A stretch of DNA of 64,000 nt. Source: JACVRW01 sp963808545 (GTDB lineage: Bacteria; Actinomycetota; Thermoleophilia; Solirubrobacterales; Thermoleophilaceae). Positions 8,447 through 16,285 of this stretch are shown here, one piece after another. Under the pieces are notes generated by a model. It was not told the origin of the DNA and did not search any database. It was given only the letters and a program-made list of their open reading frames with translations. Position numbers and translations under genes: made by a program. The first letter of the stretch is position 1. The number at the start of each line of letters is the position of its first letter. The DNA lies in contig CAWEGB010000007.1 of the NCBI GenBank assembly GCA_963808545.1, positions 434,001-498,000 of the forward strand, read 5' to 3'.

Positions 8447-9214
8447 CTAGCGCGCACGCACCAGCAGCGTCTGGGCCGCTCTCCCGATACGGCCCTCCTC
8501 GTCCCACAGGACCGTGTCGGCCAGGCCGAGCCCGTCGACGTGGGTGACGGCGTCCAGGCACACGTAGTCGCCCGCCGGCTCGCGCAGCAGGTGCACGCTC
8601 AGGTCGGTATTGATGAAGATGAACCGTTTCCAGTCCAGGGCGGCGCTGACCCCGTTGCCCGAGTCGGCGGCCACGAGCACGCGCTGCAGGGGCGTCGGGA
8701 GCTCGCCCTCCACGAGCGGCACCCGCATGCGCATCCACACGCGCGCCGGCCCGGGCTCGAGGAAGCCGCCCTCGAGAAACCGGTACTCCATCGCGGTGTG
8801 GTAGCCCACCGGCTCGCCGGTGGGGAAGAACTGGCCCGGCTCGCCGGCCGACGGACCGGGCGGAGCCTCTCCGACCGGCTCATCCAGTCGCAGCTCTCCG
8901 GGTGTGAGGCGCCACGCGCGGGCCCGCACGAGGTCGCCCTCCGGCCCGGTCAGGGTCGCCTCGAGCAGCTCCACGCTGCGCCCCGGGCGCACCACACGAG
9001 CCTCCACTTCCAGCGGAGCCAGCGGGACCGGACGCAGGATCTCGAAGGTCACCCGGCCGAGTCGCATGTCCTCGCGGGGCTCGCAGCGCTCGAGCGCGCG
9101 GCCGATCAACGCTGAGGGCGGGCCGGCGTGCTGGGCCCCGGCATCCCAGGGGCCGCGGGTCAGCTCGGTCGGAACGAAGCGGTGTCCGTCCGAGACGTAG
9201 AAGGCGTCCGGCAC
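8447..9214 (-). CDS. Acyl-CoA thioesterase-like (TesB-type double hotdog) protein
   Basis: A 255-residue protein with the two-hotdog layout of TesB-like thioesterases. GPPSALIGRALE near 31-42 and the strand FEILRPVPLAPLEVEARVVRPGR are characteristic of the N-terminal hotdog, and the C-terminal half contains NTDLSVHLLREPAGDYVCLDA, where such proteins keep an Asp/Thr pair for hydrolysis. It starts at GTG. It lies between the SCP2 and Lrp-like genes on the same strand. The chain length of the acyl substrate is unknown. Confidence 0.72.
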   Translation of the reverse strand: MPDAFYVSDGHRFVPTELTRGPWDAGAQHAGPPSALIGRALERCEPREDMRLGRVTFEILRPVPLAPLEVEARVVRPGRSVELLEATLTGPEGDLVRARAWRLTPGELRLDEPVGEAPPGPSAGEPGQFFPTGEPVGYHTAMEYRFLEGGFLEPGPARVWMRMRVPLVEGELPTPLQRVLVAADSGNGVSAALDWKRFIFINTDLSVHLLREPAGDYVCLDAVTHVDGLGLADTVLWDEEGRIGRAAQTLLVRAR

Positions 9215-9226
9215 GAGGGGCGGCGG

Positions 9227-9502
9227 CTACGCGCCGACGGAGAACATCGCCTCGATGTCGTGCTGGGAGAACATCTCGAACGCGACCATGGTGTAGGTGT
9301 CGCGGATGCCACGCACGCCCGCGAGCCGCTGGGTCACCACGTCGGCCAGCTCCTCCGGCGCCTTCACCCGCAGCATCGCCACGAAGTCCCACTCACCGGT
9401 GACCGAGTAGACCTCGGCCACCCCGTCGACGTCGGCCAGGATGCCGCCGAGCGAGGCCATCTCGTTCCGATCGGCCTTGATCAGCACGACGGCGTTCGTC
9501 AT
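9227..9502 (-). CDS. Stand-alone RAM (AsnC ligand-binding) domain protein
   Basis: A 91-residue protein consisting only of the Lrp/AsnC C-terminal ligand-binding domain: VYSVTGEWDFVAMLRV followed by an amphipathic helix and GIRDTYTMVAFEMF. It lacks a helix-turn-helix, so it cannot bind DNA by itself. Such proteins form decameric rings that bind amino acids and can modulate a full-length Lrp partner. It is divergent from the zinc alcohol dehydrogenase across 17 bases, so their 5-prime signals overlap each other. Confidence 0.85.
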   Translation of the reverse strand: MTNAVVLIKADRNEMASLGGILADVDGVAEVYSVTGEWDFVAMLRVKAPEELADVVTQRLAGVRGIRDTYTMVAFEMFSQHDIEAMFSVGA

Positions 9503-9519
9503 GGGCTCGACCCTATAGC

Positions 9520-10563
9520 GTGCGCCCGGTGCAGGCGGTGACCTTCCAGGCGCCCGGGGAGGTCCGGTTGGAGGACCGGCCGGAGCCCGAGCTCGTGGCC
9601 CGCGACGACGCCGTGGTCCGGGTCGAGGCCACCGGCGTGTGCGGGTCGGACCTGCACATCTACCACGGGCGCATCCCGATCGAGCCGGGCTTCACGCTCG
9701 GCCACGAGTTCGTCGGCACGGTCCGGGCGGCCGGCGACGGCGTGACCGAGGTGGCCGAGGGCGATCGCGTGCTGGGCTGCTACTGCTCGGCCTGCGGCAA
9801 CTGCTTCTTCTGCCGGCGGGGCGACTTTCACCAGTGCGACGAGGGACGCGTGTTCGGACATGGGAAGACGCTCGGCTCGCTGCAGGGTGCCCAGGCCGAG
9901 AGCGTGCTGGTGCCCCACGCCAACCTCACCCTGCGACGGGTTCCAGACGGGATGACGGACGACGTGGCCCTGTTCGCCGGCGACGTGATGGGCACGGGCT
10001 GGCACGCGGTGGACCAGGCGGGCACCCGGCCCGGCGACAGCGTGGCCGTGCTGGGCCTGGGACCGGTGGGGCTGTGCGCCGTCCAGGCCGCGAAGGCCGC
10101 CGGCGCGGCGCACATCGTGGCCATCGACACCGTGGCCGACCGGCTCGAACTCGCCCGCAGCTTCGGCGCCGAGCCGGTGCACCTCACCGAGGACGATCCG
10201 CGGGCGGCGGTCAAGGAAGCAACGGCCGGCCGGGGCGTGGACGCGGCGATCGACGCCGTGGGCCATCCCGACGCCCTCGGGCTGGCCTGCCGGATCACGC
10301 GCAAGGCGGGTACGGTGTCGGCTACCGGTGTCTACGCGGAGCGCATCGAGATGCACATGGGCATCGTCTGGATCAAGGCGCTCACCCTCCGCGGCGGCCA
10401 GGCCAACGTGATCGGCCACGTGGATCGCGTGCTGGCCATGCTCGACGCCGGTGTGCTCGACCCCACGCCGCTGGTCAGCCATCACATGCGGCTCGAGGAT
10501 GCCGCCGAGGCGTACGCGGTCTACGACCGGCGTGAGGCCCTCAAGATCGTGATGACGCCGTGA
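9520..10563 (+). CDS. Zinc-binding alcohol dehydrogenase (MDR family)
   Basis: A 347-residue medium-chain dehydrogenase. Catalytic zinc ligands are visible as Cys41 (GVCGSDLHIYHG) and His62-Glu63 (GHEF). Four structural-zinc cysteines cluster in CYCSACGNCFFC and FHQC, and the cofactor motif GLGPVG is near residue 188. The start is GTG at 9520; a second in-frame GTG at 9529 is possible. It overlaps the following hydratase-like gene by four bases (GTGA) and belongs to a catabolic run with the aldehyde dehydrogenase. The specific alcohol is unknown; threonine- or sorbitol-like dehydrogenases are relatives. Confidence 0.85.
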   Translation: MRPVQAVTFQAPGEVRLEDRPEPELVARDDAVVRVEATGVCGSDLHIYHGRIPIEPGFTLGHEFVGTVRAAGDGVTEVAEGDRVLGCYCSACGNCFFCRRGDFHQCDEGRVFGHGKTLGSLQGAQAESVLVPHANLTLRRVPDGMTDDVALFAGDVMGTGWHAVDQAGTRPGDSVAVLGLGPVGLCAVQAAKAAGAAHIVAIDTVADRLELARSFGAEPVHLTEDDPRAAVKEATAGRGVDAAIDAVGHPDALGLACRITRKAGTVSATGVYAERIEMHMGIVWIKALTLRGGQANVIGHVDRVLAMLDAGVLDPTPLVSHHMRLEDAAEAYAVYDRREALKIVMTP

Positions 10564-11192
10564 GCGTCGAGCGCGGCACGGCAGCGCTGCTCCTGCGCCA
10601 CCGGGAGACGGTCGCCCAGGGAGCGCAGCCGATCGGCTGGAAGATCGGCTTCAACCTGCCGGAGGTCCAGGAGAAGCTCGGCATCGACGCTCCGCTGGCC
10701 GGCTTTCTCACCGGCGACGGCGTGCTGGGCGACGGCGCCGAGGTCTCCCTCTCCGACGGGCCGCTGGTGGTGGAGTCCGAGGTGGCCGTGGAGCTGGGCG
10801 ATGACGGTCGTTCGATCGTGGCCCTCCTGCCGGCGCTGGAGTTGGCCGATCCGCCCGACCTCTCGCAGGACGTGGAGACCATTCTCGCCGGCAACATCTT
10901 CCACCGCGCCGTGGCGTTCGGCCCTCGGGTCGAGACCGCCGAGCCGGGAGCGGGCCGGATCCTCGTCAACGGCGAGGCCGTGCACGAGTTCAGCGCCGAG
11001 CACGCCGGCGGGTCGCTCACCGCCATGGTCGACGCGGTGGCCGCGCGGCTGGAGGCGGCCGGCGAGCAGCTGCGACCCGGCGAGCGCATCATCACCGGAG
11101 TGCTCGCTCCGCCTCACCCGGCCGAGCCGGGCGACCGGGTCCGGCTCGAGCTCGACGCGCTCGGCACGGTCGAGCTGAGCTTCACCGACTGA
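10560..11192 (+). CDS. 2-keto-4-pentenoate hydratase / FAH-superfamily protein
   Basis: A 210-residue MhpD-like protein. GWKIGFN near 23-29 and VVESEVAVELGDD near 66-78 (metal-binding glutamates) are the family marks. Homologues hydrate 2-hydroxypenta-2,4-dienoate or decarboxylate related keto acids in meta-cleavage pathways. It is about 50 residues shorter than the usual 260. The GTG start overlaps the dehydrogenase stop, and the aldehyde dehydrogenase follows 20 bases later, so the three form a catabolic operon. No ring-cleavage dioxygenase is present, so the route it serves is uncertain. Confidence 0.75.
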   Translation: MSVERGTAALLLRHRETVAQGAQPIGWKIGFNLPEVQEKLGIDAPLAGFLTGDGVLGDGAEVSLSDGPLVVESEVAVELGDDGRSIVALLPALELADPPDLSQDVETILAGNIFHRAVAFGPRVETAEPGAGRILVNGEAVHEFSAEHAGGSLTAMVDAVAARLEAAGEQLRPGERIITGVLAPPHPAEPGDRVRLELDALGTVELSFTD

Positions 11193-11212
11193 GTCCACCT
11201 AGATTTCACAGC

Positions 11213-12721
11213 ATGACCACCGCCGCCGCGCTGCCCGCCGCCCTATCCGAGCCCGCCCGCGCCTTCGCCGCCGGCCCGCACCGCCTGGTGATCGGCGGCG
11301 AGCGGCCCGAGGCCGCCGGCGGACGCACCTTCGAGACGGTCGATCCCTCCACCGGACGGGTCATCGCCGAGGTGCCCCACGCGGGAGCCGACGACGTGGA
11401 CCGGGCCGTGGACGCCGCTCGCGAGGCCTTCGAGGACGGCCGCTGGACCGGCCTGGTGGCCGCCCGGCGCTCGGTGGCGATGCTGGCGCTCGCCGATGCG
11501 ATCGACTCGCACGCCGACGAGCTGGCCGAGCTCGAGTCGCTCGACAACGGCAAGCCGGTCAAGCTCGCGAAGCGCGTGGACGTGCGCCTGGCGGCCGAGC
11601 ACCTGCGCTACTTCGCCGGCTGGCCTCAGCGGATCGCGGGCGAGGTGCTGCCGGTGGCCACGCCGAACATGCATTGCTACACGCGCAAGGAGCCGGTGGG
11701 GGTGGCCGGCCAGATCATCCCCTGGAACTTCCCGCTGCTGATGTCGGCGTGGAAGCTCGGCCCCGCCCTGGCGGCGGGCTGCACGGTGGTGCTCAAGCCG
11801 GCCGAGCAGACCCCGCTCACCGCGCTGCGGCTCGGCGAGCTGGCGCTCGAGGCGGGCCTGCCCGAGGGCGTTGTCAACGTGATCACCGGCGACGGCGAGA
11901 CCGGTGCGGCGCTGGTGGACCACCAGGACGTGGACAAGATCGCCTTCACCGGATCCACGGTGGTGGGCCGGGAGATCGGCGAGAAGGCGGGCCGGGCGCT
12001 CAAGCGGGTGACGCTCGAGCTGGGCGGCAAGTCGCCCAACATCATCCTTCCCGACGCCGATCTCGACCGGGCGGTGAAGGGGGCCTACCAGGCCATCTAC
12101 TACAACGCCGGCCAGGCCTGCAACGCCGGCTCGCGGCTGTTCGTGCACTCCGATCAGTACGACGAGGTGCTGTCCGGGCTGGCGGAGGCAGCCGGCAAGG
12201 CGCGGATCGGGCCGGGCCTCGACCCGTCGACGCAGCTCGGTCCACTGATCTCGGCCGAGCAGGAGGAGCGGGTCCGCTCCTACATCGAGAGCGGCACGGC
12301 GGAGGGCGCCGAGCTGGTCACGGGCGGAGGCACACCCGGCAACGGCGACGCCGAGAACGGCGGCTTCTTCGTCGAGCCGACCCTGTTCAGCGCCACCCGC
12401 GACGACCTGAAGATCACCCGCGAGGAGATCTTCGGCCCGGTACTGGTGGCGCTGCCCTACGACTCGCTCGAGGAGGTGGCCCGCCGGGCCAACGACACGC
12501 CCTACGGCCTGGCCGCCGGGGTCTGGACCCAGGATCTCAAGCAGGCCCACAAGCTCGCCGCGCTGCTGCGCGCCGGGGACGTGTGGGTAAACACGTGGAG
12601 TGCGGGCGACCCGTCCGCGCCGTTCGGCGGCTTCAAGGCCTCCGGGGTGGGTCGCGAGCACGGCCGCGAGGGCCTCGACGCCTACCTCGAGAACAAGACC
12701 GTCTGGGTCAACCTGGCCTAG
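11213..12721 (+). CDS. Aldehyde dehydrogenase (candidate 2,5-dioxopentanoate dehydrogenase)
   Basis: A 502-residue NAD(P)-dependent aldehyde dehydrogenase. Visible catalytic residues are Asn172 (PWNFPLL), Glu269 (TLELGGKSP) and Cys303 (GQACNAGSR), with the FTGSTVVG cofactor loop. Closest in style to betaine/phenylacetaldehyde dehydrogenases. Because a hydroxyproline-type epimerase, oxidase and DapA-family lyase lie 0.5-3.5 kb away on the other strand, it could oxidise alpha-ketoglutarate semialdehyde to 2-oxoglutarate; that assignment is inference from neighbourhood only. It equally could serve the alcohol dehydrogenase upstream. Confidence 0.88.
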   Translation: MTTAAALPAALSEPARAFAAGPHRLVIGGERPEAAGGRTFETVDPSTGRVIAEVPHAGADDVDRAVDAAREAFEDGRWTGLVAARRSVAMLALADAIDSHADELAELESLDNGKPVKLAKRVDVRLAAEHLRYFAGWPQRIAGEVLPVATPNMHCYTRKEPVGVAGQIIPWNFPLLMSAWKLGPALAAGCTVVLKPAEQTPLTALRLGELALEAGLPEGVVNVITGDGETGAALVDHQDVDKIAFTGSTVVGREIGEKAGRALKRVTLELGGKSPNIILPDADLDRAVKGAYQAIYYNAGQACNAGSRLFVHSDQYDEVLSGLAEAAGKARIGPGLDPSTQLGPLISAEQEERVRSYIESGTAEGAELVTGGGTPGNGDAENGGFFVEPTLFSATRDDLKITREEIFGPVLVALPYDSLEEVARRANDTPYGLAAGVWTQDLKQAHKLAALLRAGDVWVNTWSAGDPSAPFGGFKASGVGREHGREGLDAYLENKTVWVNLA

Positions 12722-12733
12722 CGGAGCCCGGCT

Positions 12734-13197
12734 GTGCCTGCGCCCCAGCCCGACCTGACGCCATCGGTTGGGGCGCTCGCCGCGCGGCTCGCCGAGCTGC
12801 CCGGCGTCGTCGCGGTGGCGCGATTGGGAGCTGGGCGTCTACTACCGCCCCTCGCGCCACCCGCTGGAGCCCGAGGACCTTCGGCGCCTCGGCCACCCCG
12901 GTTACGTCTCCGAGCTCGGGGAGTGGGGGCCGACCATGAACGGAGGCGCGTGGCTGACCGTCGGCGACACGGCAGTCGACGTTCTGTATCGCGATCTCGA
13001 CACGATCGAGCGCTGGGTGGAGGACGCGGAGGAGGGACGCTTCGAGGTGCTGAACCAGAACGGCCACAGTCGAGCGCGCCGGGCTCGGGGAGACCCAGGC
13101 CCTGCTCGCTCAGCCGGGACTAACCGCCGCAGAGCTCGGCGCCACCGTCGGTCGGGTGAGCGCCACCCTCGAGGTCGAGCCGCTGAAGACCCGCTGA
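12734..13197 (+). pseudogene. Decayed nucleotidyltransferase-domain protein
   Basis: Three fragments in different frames read like one gene. 12734-12820 (GTG start) ends in LAELPGVVAVA. The frame beginning at 12822 reads DWELGVYYRP and continues through VSELGEWGPTMNGGAWLT and VDVLYRDLDTIERWV to about 13068. A third from 13084 reads LGETQALLAQ to VEPLKTR and a TGA at 13195-13197. Intact relatives have a GS-containing nucleotidyltransferase motif just before the DW[DE]L segment and about 100 more residues before the C-terminus; both are gone here. It therefore looks deleted and frameshifted at two places, and non-functional. Confidence 0.72.
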
Positions 13198-13202
13198 CGG
13201 TC

Positions 13203-14363
13203 CTAACCGGAGCGCGAGAAGCGGTCCGGGTGGAAGGGCGCCAGGTCCACGGCCGGCTCGTCCCCCGTGATCGCCTGGGCGATCAGGCGTCCGGTGAGGG
13301 GTCCGTGGGCCACGCCCGCGCCCTCGTGGCCGGTGGCGATCCACAGGCCCTCTGCCCCCCGCGTCGGGCCGATCGCGGGCAGGCCACCGGGGAGCCAGGG
13401 CCGCAGGCCGGCCCAGGCCGAGTGCTCACGCAACTCGCTCACCCGGGGCGCGATGCGAGCCGCCGCTTCGAGGAGCTTCGCGCTCACCTGTGGGTCGACC
13501 TCCAGGTCGAAGCCCCGCCGCTCCCGGCTCGAGCCCACGAGCACGTGACCGTCGAGCGTGGTCTCGACCACCGTGCTCACCTTCAGGCCGGAATCCGGAC
13601 TGGTCACCGAGGCCATGTAGCCCCCGTCGATCACCTTGTGGGACAGGAAGCCGGGTCTACGCTCGAGCTGCACCAGCTGGCCCTTGCGCGGCTCGAGCGG
13701 CAGCTCGAGTCCGGCGGCGTGGGCCAGCGACCCGCTCCACGCGCCCGCGGCGAGCACGACGTGATCGGCGCCCACGCGGTCGCCTCCCTTCAGGAGGACC
13801 CCCTCCACCCGGCCCGCGGCCATCGCGATCGCCTCGACCTCCTCGCCGGTCTCGACCGCGGCGCCGAGCGCCGCCGCCTCGCGGGCCAGGCCGCGGGCGA
13901 TGGCCCGTGGCGCGCACTGGAGGTCACGCGGGAAGCGAGAGGCGCCGAGCAACCCGGCCCCGCTCAGCTCGGGCTCGGCTTCGCGCAGCTCGCCGGGGTC
14001 GAGCAGCGAGCATTCGACGCCGGCTTGGGTCAGCCGCTCCACCCGACCCCGCTCGCGCTCCCAGCCCGCCGCATCAGCGTGCACCACCAGCGCGCCCTTA
14101 CGTCTGATGCCGGCCTCGTCCCCCAACAGCTCCTCGATCTCGTCGAACAACGCCAGCCCCGGCTGGGCCAGGTCGAGCTCGGGCCCAGGCTCCTTGTCAC
14201 AGCAGAGCACGTTGCCCTCGCCCAGGCCGGTCGTCCCCGAGGACACCTCGCCCTGCTCGAGCAGGCACACCGAGAGGTCGCGCCGGGCGACCTCCCACGC
14301 GGTGGCGCAGCCGACCATGCCGGCGCCCACCACCACGACGTCGAACGCCCGGCCCGGGCTCAG
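13203..14363 (-). CDS. FAD-dependent D-amino-acid oxidase/dehydrogenase (candidate D-hydroxyproline dehydrogenase)
   Basis: A 386-residue DAO-fold flavoprotein. VVVVGAGMVGCATAWEVARR near residues 8-27 binds FAD, VVLAAGAWSG is the second motif, and WAGLRPWLPGG plus ATGHEGAGV close the flavin site. Last gene of a three-gene operon after a DapA-family lyase and a proline-racemase-family epimerase, which fits oxidation of D-hydroxyproline to pyrroline-4-hydroxy-2-carboxylate. No ATG or TTG precedes the FAD motif in frame. I placed the start at a CTG that overlaps the epimerase stop (CTGA at 14360-14363), mirroring the GTGA overlap upstream; a GTG inside the VVVV stretch is the alternative. Confidence 0.8.
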   Translation of the reverse strand: MSPGRAFDVVVVGAGMVGCATAWEVARRDLSVCLLEQGEVSSGTTGLGEGNVLCCDKEPGPELDLAQPGLALFDEIEELLGDEAGIRRKGALVVHADAAGWERERGRVERLTQAGVECSLLDPGELREAEPELSGAGLLGASRFPRDLQCAPRAIARGLAREAAALGAAVETGEEVEAIAMAAGRVEGVLLKGGDRVGADHVVLAAGAWSGSLAHAAGLELPLEPRKGQLVQLERRPGFLSHKVIDGGYMASVTSPDSGLKVSTVVETTLDGHVLVGSSRERRGFDLEVDPQVSAKLLEAAARIAPRVSELREHSAWAGLRPWLPGGLPAIGPTRGAEGLWIATGHEGAGVAHGPLTGRLIAQAITGDEPAVDLAPFHPDRFSRSG

Positions 14364-15361
14364 AGCGCGAAGCCCGCCGGGAACGGATCGTCGGGGTCGA
14401 GCACGTACTGGCCCATGCCGGTGATCCAGGCCCGGCCGCTGATCTCCGGCACCACCGCCGGGAGCCCCCCCACCTCGGTCTCCGCGACGATCCGGGCGCC
14501 GAAGCGGGTGCCGATCACCGACCGGTTGACGAACTCCTCGCCCACCGCCAGCTCGCCCCGGGCGTGCAGCTGCGCGAGCTTGGCCGAGGTGCCGGTGCCG
14601 CAGGGCGAGCGGTCGAGCCAGCCGGGATGGATCGAGGTGGCGCTGCACTGCGAGCGCGGGCCGTCCTCGCCCGGCGCGGTGAAGACCACGTGGCGGCAGC
14701 CGGCGATCCGCTCGTCCGCCGGGTGCACCGGAGGGTCCGACTCGTTGATGGCGCTCATCAGCTCGAGCCCCGCCTCGATCAGCTCCTGCGACCGGGCGGG
14801 ATCCACGGTCAGACCGGCGTCGGCGGCCGGCAGCAGCGCGTAGAAGTTGCCCCCGAAGGCCATGTCGTAGGCCAGGGTGTGCCCGTCGAGCCGGACGCTG
14901 CGGCCCGCGCCCAGCAGGAAGGAGGGCACGTTGCGCAGCCGGACCGAGCGCGCCCGCCCGTCCTCCACCGCCACCCTCGCCTCCACGAGCCCCGCCGGGG
15001 TGTCGAGCCGGACGAGCGTCTCGGGCTCTGTGACCTCGACCATGCCGGTCTCCACCAGCACCGTGGCCACGCCGATGGTGCCGTGACCGCACATGGGCAG
15101 GCAGCCCGACACCTCGATGAACAGCACGCCCCAGTCGGCCCCCTCCGCCAGCGGCGGCTGCAGGATCGCGCCGGACATGGCGCCGTGCCCGCGCGGCTCG
15201 CGCATCAGGAGCAGGCGCAGGTCGTCGAGATGCTCCTCGAACCAGAGCTTGCGGGCGAGCATGGAGTCGCCCGGCAGGGGGGCCACGCCCCCGGTGATCA
15301 CCCGGGTCGGCATGCCCTCCGTGTGGGAGTCGACGGCCGAGAAGACCCGGCTGGCTCTCAC
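14360..15361 (-). CDS. Proline racemase-family protein, candidate 4-hydroxyproline 2-epimerase
   Basis: A 333-residue proline-racemase fold enzyme. Both catalytic cysteines are visible: Cys91 in MCGHGTIG and Cys254 in RSPCGTGTSA. Having two Cys, rather than Thr at the second site, separates racemases and 4-hydroxyproline epimerases from trans-3-hydroxyproline dehydratases. It likely interconverts L- and D-4-hydroxyproline, feeding the downstream D-amino-acid oxidase. The GTG start (RASRVFSAVDSHTEG) overlaps the stop of the DapA-family gene by four bases. Proline racemase is the alternative; context favours hydroxyproline. Confidence 0.85.
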   Translation of the reverse strand: MRASRVFSAVDSHTEGMPTRVITGGVAPLPGDSMLARKLWFEEHLDDLRLLLMREPRGHGAMSGAILQPPLAEGADWGVLFIEVSGCLPMCGHGTIGVATVLVETGMVEVTEPETLVRLDTPAGLVEARVAVEDGRARSVRLRNVPSFLLGAGRSVRLDGHTLAYDMAFGGNFYALLPAADAGLTVDPARSQELIEAGLELMSAINESDPPVHPADERIAGCRHVVFTAPGEDGPRSQCSATSIHPGWLDRSPCGTGTSAKLAQLHARGELAVGEEFVNRSVIGTRFGARIVAETEVGGLPAVVPEISGRAWITGMGQYVLDPDDPFPAGFAL

Positions 15362-16242
15362 CCGGGCACCCCGACCCCGAGCGCCCTCACCGCCTCCTCG
15401 ACCTCGCGCTGCTCGGCCTCGGTGAGCGCAAGCCGCGGGGGGCGGCAGGGGCCGCCGTCGTGCCCGGCGATGTCCATCGCCGCCTTGAAGTACTGCACGA
15501 GCTTGGTCTTCATGTCGAGGCGCCCCAGCGGGAGCAGGCGGGCGTAGAGCTCCCGTGCCTCCTCGAGCTGACCCTCGACGCACAGCCGCTGCAGCTCGAC
15601 GCACTCGCTCGGGGCGATGTTGGCCACCCCGGCCACCCAACCGGTGGCACCGGCGAGGAAGCCCTCCAGCGCCCAGTCGTCGCCGCCCACCAGCACCTCG
15701 AAGTCGTCGGTCGCGTTGATGATCGCCGCGATCCGGCGAGCGTCGCCCGAGCACTCCTTGACCGCCACCACGCCGTCGATGCCGGCCAGCCTGGCGATCA
15801 GCTCGGGCGGCATGTCGGTGCCGCTCGACTTGGGGTTGTTGTAGGCCATCAGCGGCAGGTCGGTCGACCCGGTCACGGCGGCGTAGAAGGCCTCTACCTC
15901 GCGCGCGTCGCCCTGGTAGCCGAGCGAGGGGAGCATCATCAGCCCACCCGCGCCCGCAGCGGCGGCGTCGGCCGCATAGGCACTCGAGATGGCCGGCGTC
16001 TCGCTCGAGATGCCGGCCGTGACGGTCACCCGGCCGTCGGCGGCCTCCACGAGGGTCTCCAGCACCTGGCGGCGCTCGGCCCGGCTGAGGCTCTGCGCCT
16101 CGCCCATCGTGCCGTTGCCCACCAGCCCGGAGGCGCCCTGCTCCAGCACCCACTCGGCGTTGCGGCGGAGCGCTGCCGTGTCCACGTCGCCGCTCTCGTC
16201 GAACGGCGTCATGGCGGCGGGGATCACCCCTTCGAAGTGCAT
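15358..16242 (-). CDS. DapA-family lyase, candidate 1-pyrroline-4-hydroxy-2-carboxylate deaminase
   Basis: A 294-residue DHDPS/N-acetylneuraminate-lyase barrel. GNGTMGE at 43-49, Tyr134 (MAYNNPKSSG) and the Schiff-base Lys162 (AVKECSGD) are in family positions. The enzyme is not in a lysine operon but heads an operon with a proline-racemase-family epimerase and a D-amino-acid oxidase. That gene set is the signature of bacterial hydroxyproline catabolism, where this family member deaminates pyrroline-4-hydroxy-2-carboxylate to alpha-ketoglutarate semialdehyde. A GAGGAGTTCG ribosome site precedes the ATG. Dihydrodipicolinate synthase remains possible but less likely. Confidence 0.82.
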   Translation of the reverse strand: MHFEGVIPAAMTPFDESGDVDTAALRRNAEWVLEQGASGLVGNGTMGEAQSLSRAERRQVLETLVEAADGRVTVTAGISSETPAISSAYAADAAAAGAGGLMMLPSLGYQGDAREVEAFYAAVTGSTDLPLMAYNNPKSSGTDMPPELIARLAGIDGVVAVKECSGDARRIAAIINATDDFEVLVGGDDWALEGFLAGATGWVAGVANIAPSECVELQRLCVEGQLEEARELYARLLPLGRLDMKTKLVQYFKAAMDIAGHDGGPCRPPRLALTEAEQREVEEAVRALGVGVPG

Positions 16243-16285
16243 GCGCGAACTCCTCGCTCGGGAGTCCGTCAGTCTTGCACGCCGC

